A stretch of 64,000 bases of DNA from positions 4,069,001 through 4,133,000 of the forward strand of contig NZ_CP034448.1 in NCBI RefSeq assembly GCF_003952465.1, written 5' to 3'. Position numbers and translations under genes: made by a program. Each line of letters begins with the position of its first letter. Position 1 is the stretch's first letter. The notes below the pieces were generated by a model, which was given only the letters and a program-made list of their open reading frames with translations, did no database searches and was not told where the DNA came from. This DNA comes from Mesorhizobium sp. M1B.F.Ca.ET.045.04.1.1 (GTDB lineage Bacteria > Pseudomonadota > Alphaproteobacteria > Rhizobiales > Rhizobiaceae). This document shows, one piece after another, positions 55,591 to 63,583 of the stretch.

Positions 55591-57393
55591 ATGAAATCCG
55601 CCCATGCCGGAAACGGCCATCTCCGCGACTTCACCACCGATCCCAGGGTGCTCGTCATCGCGGCCATCGCGGTGGTGGTCGCGACCGCCGGGCTGTTTGC
55701 CGGCATCGTGTTGTTGAAGCTCATCCGGCTTGCCACCAACATCGCCTATTTCGGCCAGTTCACGCTGGCCGAGCTGAGGCTCGAGGACACGCCGCTTGGG
55801 CTTGCCGCGGTGATCGTGCCGGTGATCGGCGCGCTGATCATCGGCCTGATGGCCCGCTTCGGCAGCGAAAAGATCCGCGGCCACGGCATTCCTGAGGCCA
55901 TCGAGGCGATCCTTCTCGGCCGCTCGCGGCTCGACGCCAAGGTGGCGGTGCTGAAGCCATTGTCGTCGGCGATCTCGATCGGTTCGGGCGGGCCGTTCGG
56001 CGCCGAAGGCCCGATCATCATGACCGGCGGCGCGATCGGCTCGCTGATCGCGCAGATGCTGCCGGTCAGCGACAACGAGCGCAAGACGCTGCTGGTGGCG
56101 GGTGCCGCGGCCGGCATGACGACCGTGTTCGGCACGCCGATCGCGGCAATCATGCTTGCCGTCGAACTGCTGCTGTTCGAATGGACGCCGCGCAGCTTCA
56201 TCCCGGTCGCCGTCGCTGCGATCATTGCGGAAGTCGAACGCACTTTGCTGCACCTACCGGGTCCGATTTTTCCGTTTTCGGGCAGCATGGAGGCATCGGT
56301 CGCCGGATTGGGCGGCTGGGTGCTGGTCGGCATTGCCTCCGGCCTGCTTTCGGGTCTGCTGACGCAATTGGTCTACGCCTGCGAGGACGCTTTCCAGAAG
56401 CTGCCGATACACTGGATGTGGTGGCCGATGATCGGCGGCCTTGTGGTCGGCATAGGCGGCCTCATCGAGCCGCAGGCGCTCGGCGTCGGCTACGATAACA
56501 TCGCCAATATGCTCGATGGCCGCGTCGTCGCGGCTGCGGCGCTTACGCTGCTGGTGGTGAAAGCCATTGTCTGGTCGGTGGCGCTGGGTTCGGGAACGTC
56601 GGGCGGTGTGCTGGCGCCGCTCTTGATCATGGGCGGCGCGATGGGGGCGGTGCTGGCCGGCATCCTGCCGGAAGCGACGCCGGGCTTCTGGCCGCTGCTG
56701 GCGATGGCTGCGACCATGGGCGGCACCATGCGCGCGCCGCTGACCGCGACCTTCTTCGCGGTGGAGCTCACCGGCAACACCCATATGCTGGTGCCGCTGA
56801 TCGCGGCTTGCGCCACCGCCCATGCGGTCACCGTGCTGTTGATGAAGCGCTCGATCCTGACTGAAAAGGTGGCGCGGCGCGGCCATCACCTCGTTCGCGA
56901 ATACCGCGTTGATCCCTTCGCGCTGACCAGGGTGCGCGAAGTGATGACGACCAAGGTCGAAAGCGTGCCTGCGGCAATGACGCTGCATGGCGCTGCAACC
57001 TTCCTCACCGCGCCGGAGACACGGCATCCGAGCTTTCCAGTCGTGACCGAGGAGGGCCATGTGCTCGGCGTCATCGATCCGCCAGCGATCCTGCGCTGGC
57101 GCCGCGCCGGCAAGCACCGCAAGACGACGCTTGGCGAGCTGCTCGCCGGCAGCAAGGTCACGCTCGCCTATCCTGACGAATATCTGGAAGGACTGTCCGA
57201 CAAGCTGCTCACCGCCAACGTCTCGCATCTGCCTGTCGTCTCACGCGAGGATGCGCGGCTCGTCGGCTATGTCGGCTGGAAAGACCTGATGCGGGTGCGG
57301 TCGAAAAAGCAGGCGGAGGAACGCGACCGTGCCGCCTTGCTCAGCTTCGGAGCCAGGCGGAAAGCTGAGCAAGGCATCGGCGACCCCGTCTGA
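55591..57393 (+). CDS. ClC family chloride channel/transporter with CBS domains
   Basis: A 600-residue protein. The N-terminal ~420 residues have the many hydrophobic segments of the ClC fold: SISIGSGGPFGAEGPIIMTG (with the gating-glutamate GxEGP element), GMTTVFGTPIAAIMLAVELL and LGSGTSGGVLAPLLIMGGAMG. The C-terminal ~180 residues hold a CBS domain pair starting near VREVMTTKVESVPAAMTL. Whether it is an anion channel or a H+/Cl- antiporter is not decided by sequence; the gating Glu is present. I place the start at ATG 55591. The frame is open to TTG 55510, but that start would place the palindrome at 55520 within the coding region. Confidence 0.88.
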   Translation: MKSAHAGNGHLRDFTTDPRVLVIAAIAVVVATAGLFAGIVLLKLIRLATNIAYFGQFTLAELRLEDTPLGLAAVIVPVIGALIIGLMARFGSEKIRGHGIPEAIEAILLGRSRLDAKVAVLKPLSSAISIGSGGPFGAEGPIIMTGGAIGSLIAQMLPVSDNERKTLLVAGAAAGMTTVFGTPIAAIMLAVELLLFEWTPRSFIPVAVAAIIAEVERTLLHLPGPIFPFSGSMEASVAGLGGWVLVGIASGLLSGLLTQLVYACEDAFQKLPIHWMWWPMIGGLVVGIGGLIEPQALGVGYDNIANMLDGRVVAAAALTLLVVKAIVWSVALGSGTSGGVLAPLLIMGGAMGAVLAGILPEATPGFWPLLAMAATMGGTMRAPLTATFFAVELTGNTHMLVPLIAACATAHAVTVLLMKRSILTEKVARRGHHLVREYRVDPFALTRVREVMTTKVESVPAAMTLHGAATFLTAPETRHPSFPVVTEEGHVLGVIDPPAILRWRRAGKHRKTTLGELLAGSKVTLAYPDEYLEGLSDKLLTANVSHLPVVSREDARLVGYVGWKDLMRVRSKKQAEERDRAALLSFGARRKAEQGIGDPV

Positions 57394-57399
57394 GGCAAC

Positions 57400-57627
57400 T
57401 CAAGACGATTTGCCGCTGCGCTTTGCCCAGGCCAACACGTAAAGTCTCAGCGCGGAGGACAGGTTGGCATCACGGGTCCGCGTCTCGTCGATCTCGGCGA
57501 CGAGAGCCGCGAGCGACACCGAGCGCTCCGCCGCGATCGCGAGCAAATCGTCGTAGAAGGGTTGCTCCAGGGAAAAGCTGGTGCGGTGGCCTCGGATCGT
57601 GACCGAGCGTTTTTCGACCGCGGCCAT
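57400..57627 (-). CDS. Ribbon-helix-helix domain protein
   Basis: A 75-residue protein with one RHH_4-type domain (PF13467): KRSVTIRGHRTSFSLEQPFY forms the strand and SLAALVAEIDETRTR the helices. RHH proteins usually bind DNA, often as toxin-antitoxin antitoxins or small regulators, but this family is short and uncharacterised. It is the third gene after sspB and DUF4169, nine bases from the latter, and so is almost certainly co-transcribed with the ClpXP adaptor. Confidence 0.8.
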   Translation of the reverse strand: MAAVEKRSVTIRGHRTSFSLEQPFYDDLLAIAAERSVSLAALVAEIDETRTRDANLSSALRLYVLAWAKRSGKSS

Positions 57628-57636
57628 CGGAGGCGC

Positions 57637-57834
57637 TCAGTGCCGGTCCGGATCGCCGGGCTTTTCGCGGCGATGGCCGTCCATGAATTTTTCGGTCCTA
57701 TCGGACGTCAGCCGGTCACGCTCGCGTTCGACCTTGGAACGACCGTGCAATGCCCGGTTCTCGCCGGCCAGGCGTTCCTTCTCGATGCGCGCTTTCTGCT
57801 TGCGGGCCTGGCGGAGATTGACGACCTCGCCCAT
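57637..57834 (-). CDS. DUF4169 family protein
   Basis: A 65-residue, strongly charged protein, MGEVVNLRQARKQKARIEKE then RSKVERERDRLTSDRTEKFM. It fits DUF4169, a family found in alphaproteobacteria, and is predicted to be a single long helix with many Arg/Lys. It starts nine bases after the sspB stop and has the same spacing to the RHH gene. No function is known. Confidence 0.8.
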   Translation of the reverse strand: MGEVVNLRQARKQKARIEKERLAGENRALHGRSKVERERDRLTSDRTEKFMDGHRREKPGDPDRH

Positions 57835-57843
57835 TTTCCCGGC

Positions 57844-58377
57844 TCACTTCTTGCGGAAGGCGTCGAGCGAAACGACGTCGGCGCTCTTGCCGCCACTGTC
57901 GGCGACAGCCGGCTTCTTCTCGGCCTCAGGGGACTTTTTCTTCGATTCCGGTTTCTTTTCGGCCACGACGGCAATCGGCTCCGGCGCCGGCGCGGCATCG
58001 TCGTCCTCCGCCGCGCCTTCCGCCTTGACGTCGAATTCGAGTTCGAAATTCACCGAAGGATCGTAGAAACCGCGCACGGCGGAGAAGGGGATCTCGAGCT
58101 TTTCAGGCACGTCGGAGAAGGAGAGCCCCACCTCGAAACCGGCATCCGTGACCTTCAGGTCCCAGTACTGGAACTGGATGACGATCGTCATCTGCTCGGG
58201 ATAACGCTCGCGCAGCCGCGAGGAAATGCGCACGCCCGGCGCGCCGGTCAGGAAGGTGATGAAGAAATGGTGGTTGCCCGGAAGGCCGGTGCGCGCGACT
58301 TCGGCCAGGACCTTGCGCATGACGCCGCGCAATGCCTCCTGGGCCAGAATGTCGTAGCGGATGTGGTCGTCGGCCAT
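57844..58377 (-). CDS. sspB: SspB family ClpXP adaptor
   Basis: SspB delivers ssrA-tagged proteins to the ClpXP protease. The 177-residue protein has the globular domain blocks HHFFITFLTGAPGVRISSRL, MTIVIQFQYWDLKV and FEVGLSFSDVPEKLEIPF. A long, disordered, charged linker follows, and a short C-terminal tail (VVSLDAFRKK) that would dock on ClpX. This layout fits the alphaproteobacterial SspB. The tmRNA whose tag it would bind is only about 3 kb away (61312-61637). It heads a three-gene operon with DUF4169 and an RHH protein. Confidence 0.92.
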   Translation of the reverse strand: MADDHIRYDILAQEALRGVMRKVLAEVARTGLPGNHHFFITFLTGAPGVRISSRLRERYPEQMTIVIQFQYWDLKVTDAGFEVGLSFSDVPEKLEIPFSAVRGFYDPSVNFELEFDVKAEGAAEDDDAAPAPEPIAVVAEKKPESKKKSPEAEKKPAVADSGGKSADVVSLDAFRKK

Positions 58378-58494
58378 GTGACGGTCGGGTTCCGTTGAAT
58401 CGTCCGCATAGCTGTAATCAAGCTTGAGCGCGGCGTAAACCGCATATAGGCGCCTAACGCTGAGGCCAAGAGGGGGTGGCGGCGATTTGATTGC

Positions 58495-59178
58495 TCAGGC
58501 GTGGGCGAGGGCGGCCGACTTGACGGATGCGGCTTTGCGCGAGCCGAAGGCGCGGAGGAAGGTGCGCACGCCGTTGGTGGCCGAGCGCAGGACCTCCTCC
58601 TCGGTAGGCATGCCGCCGAGCATGAAGGTGATTTGAAGCTCGGCATTGACGAGAGCGAAGAACTGGCGCGCCGCCACGTCCGGATCGTCGATCGACAGGT
58701 GCCCGGCATAGGCAAGCCGCGCGAAGCGGGCGGCAAGCGCCGACCAGGTGCGGCCGGGGCCCTGTTCGCGCCACTCGGCGAAAAGCTCCGGATAGCGCTC
58801 GCCTTCGGCCTGGATCAGCTTGCGCAGGAAGCGGCCGTCGCGGTTGCAGATGCAGTTGCGGTTCATCCGCACGGCAAAAGCGACAAGATCGGATTCAAGG
58901 TCGGCGGGCTGGTCGGGGAAGGTGGCGATGGTGGCGAAAATGCCGGCATTGCAGCGCTCCGTCAGGTCGCGCACGACGGCCATGAAGAGCTTTTCCTTGT
59001 CGCCGTGGTGATTGTAGACGGTCTGGCGTGAAACGCCGGCCTCGGCCGCGATCAGGTCGATGTTGGCGCCGGCATAACCCTCCCGGCAGAAAACCGAAGC
59101 GGCAGCCTCGACTACCGATATGCGCTTGGCCTCGTGGCTGCGTGGCGGGAAAATGTCAGGAGAAACGCCGGGCTTCAT
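58495..59178 (-). CDS. TetR family transcriptional regulator
   Basis: A 227-residue repressor. The N-terminal helix-turn-helix reads ISVVEAAASVFCREGYAGAN, then IDLIAAEAGVSRQTVYNHHG. The C-terminal helical domain is of the AcrR-like C-terminal type (REQGPGRTWSALAARFARLA). It is divergent from an MFS drug exporter gene; operator-like palindromes lie in between at 59270-59326. Regulation of that exporter is the likely role. Confidence 0.9.
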   Translation of the reverse strand: MKPGVSPDIFPPRSHEAKRISVVEAAASVFCREGYAGANIDLIAAEAGVSRQTVYNHHGDKEKLFMAVVRDLTERCNAGIFATIATFPDQPADLESDLVAFAVRMNRNCICNRDGRFLRKLIQAEGERYPELFAEWREQGPGRTWSALAARFARLAYAGHLSIDDPDVAARQFFALVNAELQITFMLGGMPTEEEVLRSATNGVRTFLRAFGSRKAASVKSAALAHA

Positions 59179-59269
59179 AAAAAACTATATAGCTGTGATT
59201 GACGAATTGGACAAGCCTGTCTAAATTTGTGGACACAACATAGGGAAGTCCGCTCCCTGGAGGACCAAT

Positions 59270-59326
59270 AATTCGCTCTAGAGACGATTGAATTCGCGCT
59301 TAAGAGACGAATGCATTCGCTCTCAG
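59270..59326. promoter_or_regulatory. Palindromic repeats between TetR and MFS genes, likely operators
   Basis: TTCGCTCTAGAGACGA (59272-59287) and TTCGCGCTTAAGAGACGAA (59293-59311) are two hyphenated palindromes with the same outer halves TTCG...CGA and different cores (CTCTAGAG, CTTAAG). Then TTCGCTCTCAG (59316-59326) repeats one half-site. Spacing of about 21-22 bp puts them on one face of the helix. They lie about 80-137 bases before the MFS ATG. Confidence 0.65.
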
Positions 59327-59406
59327 ATGTCGGATTTCCGCGGGATGGAACGTCCTTGGGTAGACGCCGGACCACGGCGGCAACCAGATCCGAAAGAAGC
59401 CCTATC

Positions 59407-60612
59407 ATGAGTCCCAAATTCCTCCGCATCGCGGTCGTGCTCGGCTTGTTGTCCGCAATCGGCCCTTTCGCCATCGATATGTATCTTCCCGCGCTGCCCT
59501 CGATCGGTGAGGATCTGCACGCTGGTACAGCTGCCGTGCAGATGAGCCTGTTGATCTTCTTCCTGTCGATGGGTTTCGGCCAGATCGTCGTCGGCCCGAT
59601 CTCCGATATGGTCGGGCGCAAGCTACCGCTTTATGCCGGCCTCGCGCTGTTCATGGTCGGCGGCGTCGGCTCGGCGATGGCGCCCAACATCGAGTGGCTG
59701 ATCGCCTTCCGCTTCCTGCAGGGGCTCGGCGCCAGCGCCGGCATGGCGGTGCCGCGCGCCATCGTGCGCGATCTGCACACCGGCAACGAGGCCGCCAAGC
59801 TGATGTCGCTTCTGATGCTGGTGTTCTCGGTGTCGCCGATCCTTGCGCCGCTCACCGGCAGCCAGATCATCGAGAGTTTTGGCTGGCGCGCCGTGTTCTG
59901 GACGGTGACGGGCGCCGCGGCTTTAGCCACCATCCTGCTCGCCACCTCGCTGAAGGAGACGCGGTCGGTGGAGGAGCGCGCCAGCTCGTCCTTCGGCACG
60001 GCGCTGGCCGGCTACCGCTACCTGATGGGCGATCGCAACTTCCTCGGCCTGACGGCGATCGCCGGCTTCGGTATTGCGAGCTTCTTCGTCTATCTGTCGA
60101 GCTCGTCCTTCATCCTGATCGACCATTACGGCCTGTCGCCGTCGGTCTACAGCGTGTTCTTCTCGATCAACGCGGTCGCCTTCATCGGTATGTCGCAGCT
60201 GACCGGGATGCTGGCCGACCGGTTTGGGTTGAAGCGTGTCGTCTGGGTGGCGGTGACCGGCTACGCCACGGTTATGGTGGCGCTGTTCGCGATCATGGCG
60301 TCGGGCGTCGACCGGCTCGACGTGATGGCGGCGCTGCTCTTCGTCGGCTACGGCTTCCTCGGCCTGGTCATCCCGACCACGTCGGTGCTGGCCATGGAAG
60401 AGCATGGCGAGATCGCCGGCACGGCCTCGGCGCTGATGGGCACTCTGCACTTTGCGATCGGCGCGCTGGCGATGGGCGTCGCCGGCATCTTCTTCGACGG
60501 CACGCCGCTGCCGATGGTGGCCGGCATCACGCTTTGCGCGGTGATTTCGTTCTCGCTGGCCAAGCTTACGCTCGGCCGCGCGCGGGAAGCGGTCGAAGCG
60601 CCTGCCGAGTAA
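59407..60612 (+). CDS. Bcr/CflA family drug:H+ antiporter (MFS)
   Basis: A 401-residue exporter with 12 predicted membrane segments. It opens like Bcr/CflA proteins (LSAIGPFAIDMYLPALPSIG). The motif A loop is GPISDMVGRKLPLYAGL and helix 4 carries FLQGLGASAGMAVPRAIVRD. It would export drugs such as bicyclomycin or chloramphenicol analogues, or sulfonamides; the actual substrate is unknown. The start at 59407 is chosen because a frame to 59311 would include the operator-like repeats. An intrinsic terminator follows at 60632. Confidence 0.9.
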   Translation: MSPKFLRIAVVLGLLSAIGPFAIDMYLPALPSIGEDLHAGTAAVQMSLLIFFLSMGFGQIVVGPISDMVGRKLPLYAGLALFMVGGVGSAMAPNIEWLIAFRFLQGLGASAGMAVPRAIVRDLHTGNEAAKLMSLLMLVFSVSPILAPLTGSQIIESFGWRAVFWTVTGAAALATILLATSLKETRSVEERASSSFGTALAGYRYLMGDRNFLGLTAIAGFGIASFFVYLSSSSFILIDHYGLSPSVYSVFFSINAVAFIGMSQLTGMLADRFGLKRVVWVAVTGYATVMVALFAIMASGVDRLDVMAALLFVGYGFLGLVIPTTSVLAMEEHGEIAGTASALMGTLHFAIGALAMGVAGIFFDGTPLPMVAGITLCAVISFSLAKLTLGRAREAVEAPAE

Positions 60613-60631
60613 GCAACTCACAAAAGATCGG

Positions 60632-60659
60632 AAAAGGCCGGGCTTGCCCCGGCCTTTTT
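60632..60659. terminator. Bidirectional intrinsic terminator
   Basis: AAAAGGCCGGG-CTTGC-CCCGGCCTTTTT forms a strong stem with A/T tracts on both sides. It lies 20 bases after the Bcr-type gene and at the 3' end of the convergent AAA ATPase gene, so it probably stops both transcripts. Confidence 0.85.
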
Positions 60660-61228
60660 CATGCCTGCGTCAAGCCGGCTGTATCGAGGACGAAGCGCAG
60701 CCGCTCCTCGACCGGCGCAAGCGGCAAGGGCACCAACTCGTAGCCGAGTTCGGCATAGACGCTCGTAACCGATTGAAAGGTGCGCTCGGCCTCATCGAGT
60801 GTCTGTTTCCTCTCTTCGTCCTGCGCAAAAATTTCCGGCCAAGGCGGCGCGATGAAGACGCGGCGCGCATAGCGGAATTTCTCCGCCGCGCTTGTGACAT
60901 GATCCGGCACCGGCAGGCCGCAGAGCCTGAGATAGCCGATCGTGTCGGGCGCGCCGCGATCGAAGAAGACTGGACCTGGCTCGGCATGCGCCGCATGCCA
61001 GGAGCGTAGCTCCCAGGACAGCATCAGATCGGCAAAAAGCGTCCGGTCCTGCCAGGGGAGGGCAGCGCCGCCGATCGCCACCTGGTCCCGGATGATGTCG
61101 CGCCCCGCCTCGGGCGCTGTCGCGAAGCCTGCCGCCTTCAGTGCCTCGATAAGCGTGGTCTTGCCCGAGCCGGGACCGCCAGTCAGCACGATGAAGCGAT
61201 CGAAATCGTTTTGCATGAACTTGCCCAT
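60659..61228 (-). CDS. AAA family ATPase (P-loop nucleotide kinase-like)
   Basis: A 189-residue P-loop protein: FIVLTGGPGSGKTTLIEALK holds Walker A near residue 18. FFDRGAPDTIGYL follows, then a lid-like region (FRYARRVFIAPPWPEIFAQD) as in the AAA_28 group of small kinases. Substrate is unknown. The start is given at the ATG at 61228; an internal one at 61216 (MQNDFDRFIV) is equally possible. Its stop overlaps the terminator. Confidence 0.82.
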   Translation of the reverse strand: MGKFMQNDFDRFIVLTGGPGSGKTTLIEALKAAGFATAPEAGRDIIRDQVAIGGAALPWQDRTLFADLMLSWELRSWHAAHAEPGPVFFDRGAPDTIGYLRLCGLPVPDHVTSAAEKFRYARRVFIAPPWPEIFAQDEERKQTLDEAERTFQSVTSVYAELGYELVPLPLAPVEERLRFVLDTAGLTQA

Positions 61229-61311
61229 GGATGATGAACGGCAAGACGGAACGGCCCGCACGCCGGACGAGCCTTGGCCGTTCAGTTGATTTGGAAAGGA
61301 GAAAAAGAGGG

Positions 61312-61637
61312 GGGAAGGTGGAGGTTTCTGTTGCCAGGTACCTCCGAACCCCGCCTAGAAGTGCGAACCTCTAGGGCTTGATTTGAAGCGTTCGCACTGC
61401 ATTAAGCAGCGAGACGAGCTTCCGCATAGTTGTCGTTGGCAACTATAAGTTTAGCCCGATGACGGTGGTACAATGCCGGGCAAAAGTACGATCTTTACAC
61501 CTTCGTCGATCCTATTTCGCCCCCAGCAAAAGCCGCTCCGTGGTCCAGAGCGGTTTTTGGTGGAGGCGCCGGGTACCGCCCCCGGGTCCGAACGGCTTAT
61601 TTCATCGCCTGTTTATCGCCATAGTCGGTCAAGCCGA
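61312..61637 (-). ncRNA. ssrA: Transfer-messenger RNA (tmRNA), circularly permuted two-piece form
   Basis: Read on the minus strand the gene begins with the acceptor piece: a T-arm CCGGG/CCCGG around GGCGGTA and the 3' end CGCCTCC-ACCA (CCA at 61560-61558). After a processed spacer of about 33 bases, the coding piece starts GGGGGCGAAATAGGATCGACG (here as GGGGGCG at 61524-61518 and on), whose first seven bases pair with CGCCTCC to close the acceptor stem. The tag frame at 61440-61402 encodes ANDNYAEARLAA and TAA. GGAGGT...ACCTCC near the 3' end fits a pseudoknot. This order (acceptor piece first) is that of alphaproteobacterial permuted tmRNA. A CTATAT box at 61651-61646 may be its -10. Both outer ends are estimates. 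It rescues stalled ribosomes; the tag targets proteins to ClpXP with SspB. Confidence 0.92.
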
Positions 61638-61844
61638 CGAAGCGAATATAGGGAGCGATCATGAAAAATGAAAGGCCAAACCGGCACTTGTCCCCGGCGC
61701 CAAACTCAACAGCCGAGGGTTGACTTGCGCGCTTACTCAATCGAAGCTCGCCGGCGGTGAGGAATCTCGGACCTGGCGCATAGGTTGCGCGGCGCGCCAC
61801 AAGCCTCATCGTTCGGATCCGTGGCGCCGACGAGGGGAAGTTTG

Positions 61845-62156
61845 ATGGCCGACTATCTTGCGGATGTGAAGAAATACGATGCCGGCGCCAGCGCCGACGC
61901 GGTCGAGAAGATCGTCAAGCATCTGGGCATCGCGCTCAGGAACCGCGATTCCTCGCTGGTGTCCTGCACGGACCCGAAGGAGCTTGAGCGCGTCCGGGAG
62001 AACTGGGCGGCCAAGAAGCTCGGCATCGCCGATGCCGCCAAGGCCGACGCCTCGATCCAGAAAGTCTGCAAGGCGATGGCCGCAGACAACACCAAGAGCC
62101 GCGTGACCTTCTACTATCTGGTGGCGAAGGATCTGGGCAAACTCGGCGCGCTCTGA
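61845..62156 (+). CDS. DUF2853 family protein
   Basis: A 103-residue protein, MADYLADVKKYDAGASADAV, with the block VKHLGIALRNRDSSLVSCTD. It fits DUF2853, small helical proteins without known role. A good start is ATG 61845 after GAGGGGAAG; an upstream frame from 61785 adds no family sequence. No signal peptide. It sits alone between ssrA and thyA. Confidence 0.82.
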   Translation: MADYLADVKKYDAGASADAVEKIVKHLGIALRNRDSSLVSCTDPKELERVRENWAAKKLGIADAAKADASIQKVCKAMAADNTKSRVTFYYLVAKDLGKLGAL

Positions 62157-62290
62157 GGCATAGCCGTCGGCAGCCGGCACGACATCGTGCCGGCGCCCTG
62201 GACTTTCTGGCGCACGATTCACATCTGTGACAGTATTCGACCGACGGCCAGTCGGCTATGATCACCTGTCACCCGAATCGAGCGGAGCCG

Positions 62291-63085
62291 ATGCGCCAAT
62301 ATCTCGACCTGTTGAAGCACGTACTGGAAAACGGCGCCGATCGCGGCGATCGCACCGGCACCGGCACGCGCTCGGTGTTCGGTTACCAGATGCGCTTCGA
62401 CCTTTCGCGCGGTTTCCCCGTCACCACCACCAAGAAGCTGCATCTGAAGTCGATCATCCACGAGCTTCTGTGGTTTCTGGCCGGCGACACCAACATCAAA
62501 TATCTCAACGACAACGGCGTCACCATCTGGGACGAGTGGGCCGACGAGAATGGCGATCTCGGCCCCGTCTACGGCAAGCAATGGCGCTCGTGGCCGGACG
62601 GGCATGGCGGCGAGATCGACCAGATCGCGGGTCTTCTCAAGGAGATACGCAAGAATCCTAATTCGCGCCGGCTGATCGTCTCGGTCTGGAACCCGGCCGA
62701 AGTGGAGGCGATGGCGTTGCCGCCCTGCCACTGCCTGTTCCAGTTCTACGTCTCGGAAGGCCGGCTCTCCTGCCAGCTCTACCAGCGCTCCGGCGATATC
62801 TTCCTCGGCGTGCCGTTCAACATCGCATCCTACGCCCTGCTGACCATGATGGTCGCGCAGGTGACTGGGCTGAAGCCGGGCGACTTCATCCACACGCTCG
62901 GCGACGCGCATCTCTACTCGAACCATTTCGAGCAGGCGCGCGAGCAGATGCGACGCACGCCGAAGCCGCTGCCGACGATGTGGATCAACCCGGATGTGAA
63001 GGATCTTTTTGCCTTCCGTTTCGACGATTTCCGCCTCGAGAACTATTTTGCGGACGCGAGCATCAAGGCGCCGATCGCCGTCTAA
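62291..63085 (+). CDS. thyA: Thymidylate synthase
   Basis: ThyA makes dTMP from dUMP with methylene-tetrahydrofolate. The 264-residue protein has the same length as the E. coli enzyme, with RTGTGTRSVFGYQMRFDL, the conserved IHELLWFLAGDTNIKYLNDN and WDEWADENGDLGPVYGKQW. The catalytic cysteine lies in LPPCHCLFQFYV (near residue 146), followed by CQLYQRSGDIFLGVPFNIAS. All active-site residues are present. The start is set at MRQYLDLL, as usual; the frame to 62258 is not needed. A palindromic element begins at the base after its stop codon. Confidence 0.97.
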   Translation: MRQYLDLLKHVLENGADRGDRTGTGTRSVFGYQMRFDLSRGFPVTTTKKLHLKSIIHELLWFLAGDTNIKYLNDNGVTIWDEWADENGDLGPVYGKQWRSWPDGHGGEIDQIAGLLKEIRKNPNSRRLIVSVWNPAEVEAMALPPCHCLFQFYVSEGRLSCQLYQRSGDIFLGVPFNIASYALLTMMVAQVTGLKPGDFIHTLGDAHLYSNHFEQAREQMRRTPKPLPTMWINPDVKDLFAFRFDDFRLENYFADASIKAPIAV

Positions 63086-63353
63086 GGTGTGTTGATATTC
63101 AGGTAAGGCAGGCCTGCAAATGGCGGCTTCCTGCGCTTCCGGCCTTCGCCGGCCGAAGCACTTGTGAGCCGCCGCGCAGCTAAGGCTACGGCCGGCGTAG
63201 GCCGGTGCTCACGTACTTTAAGTACGCTCAGCTCCGGCCTTCGCCGGCCGAAGCCCTCATAAGTGTCTCCGCTCTATGAAGGCTACGGCCGGCGTAGGCC
63301 GGTTCTCGAAATCCACCATTTTCGGCTCTGCCTGACCTGAATCTCAACACACC
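63086..63353. mobile_element. MITE-like 268-bp element with long terminal inverted repeats
   Basis: The ends are imperfect inverted repeats of about 41 bp (63086-63126 and 63313-63353; about 34 of 41 bases match), beginning GGTGTGTTGATATTCAGGT and ending ACCTGAATCTCAACACACC. Inside are two tandem units of about 75 bp with a period of 95 bp (from 63138 and 63233). Each contains GGCCTTCGCCGGCCGAAG followed by CTACGGCCGGCGTAGGCCGG, and each is itself a large palindrome. It has no reading frame, so it is non-autonomous. It may be a MITE or a long mRNA hairpin. No clear target duplication was seen. It starts directly after the thyA stop; the rest up to modA holds no gene. Confidence 0.75.
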
Positions 63354-63583
63354 GGGCGCTGCGTTTGGACTTTCGGAACCGATCGCAGTCCTTGCCCTTG
63401 CGGTTTGCGGGCGCTGGGTCTTCATATCCTAGGCTTCGCTGTATCGAGCTGGCTCCATCGTAGGCCGGGAAGACCCTGCCATATGATGCCGCCGAAGGTA
63501 AAAGGCCTTTCCTTGTTATGTTCATCCGGATATATCGGCTCAGGGCTTTGAGCCGAACGGATTTTCGAGCAGCGAGAGGTTTC

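Noticed and set aside
63354..63583. ModE-type operator before modA
   Set aside because: TTATGTTCATCCGGATATAT has AT-rich halves but no clean inverted TATAT-N-ATATA arrangement, so it is not reported as a site.
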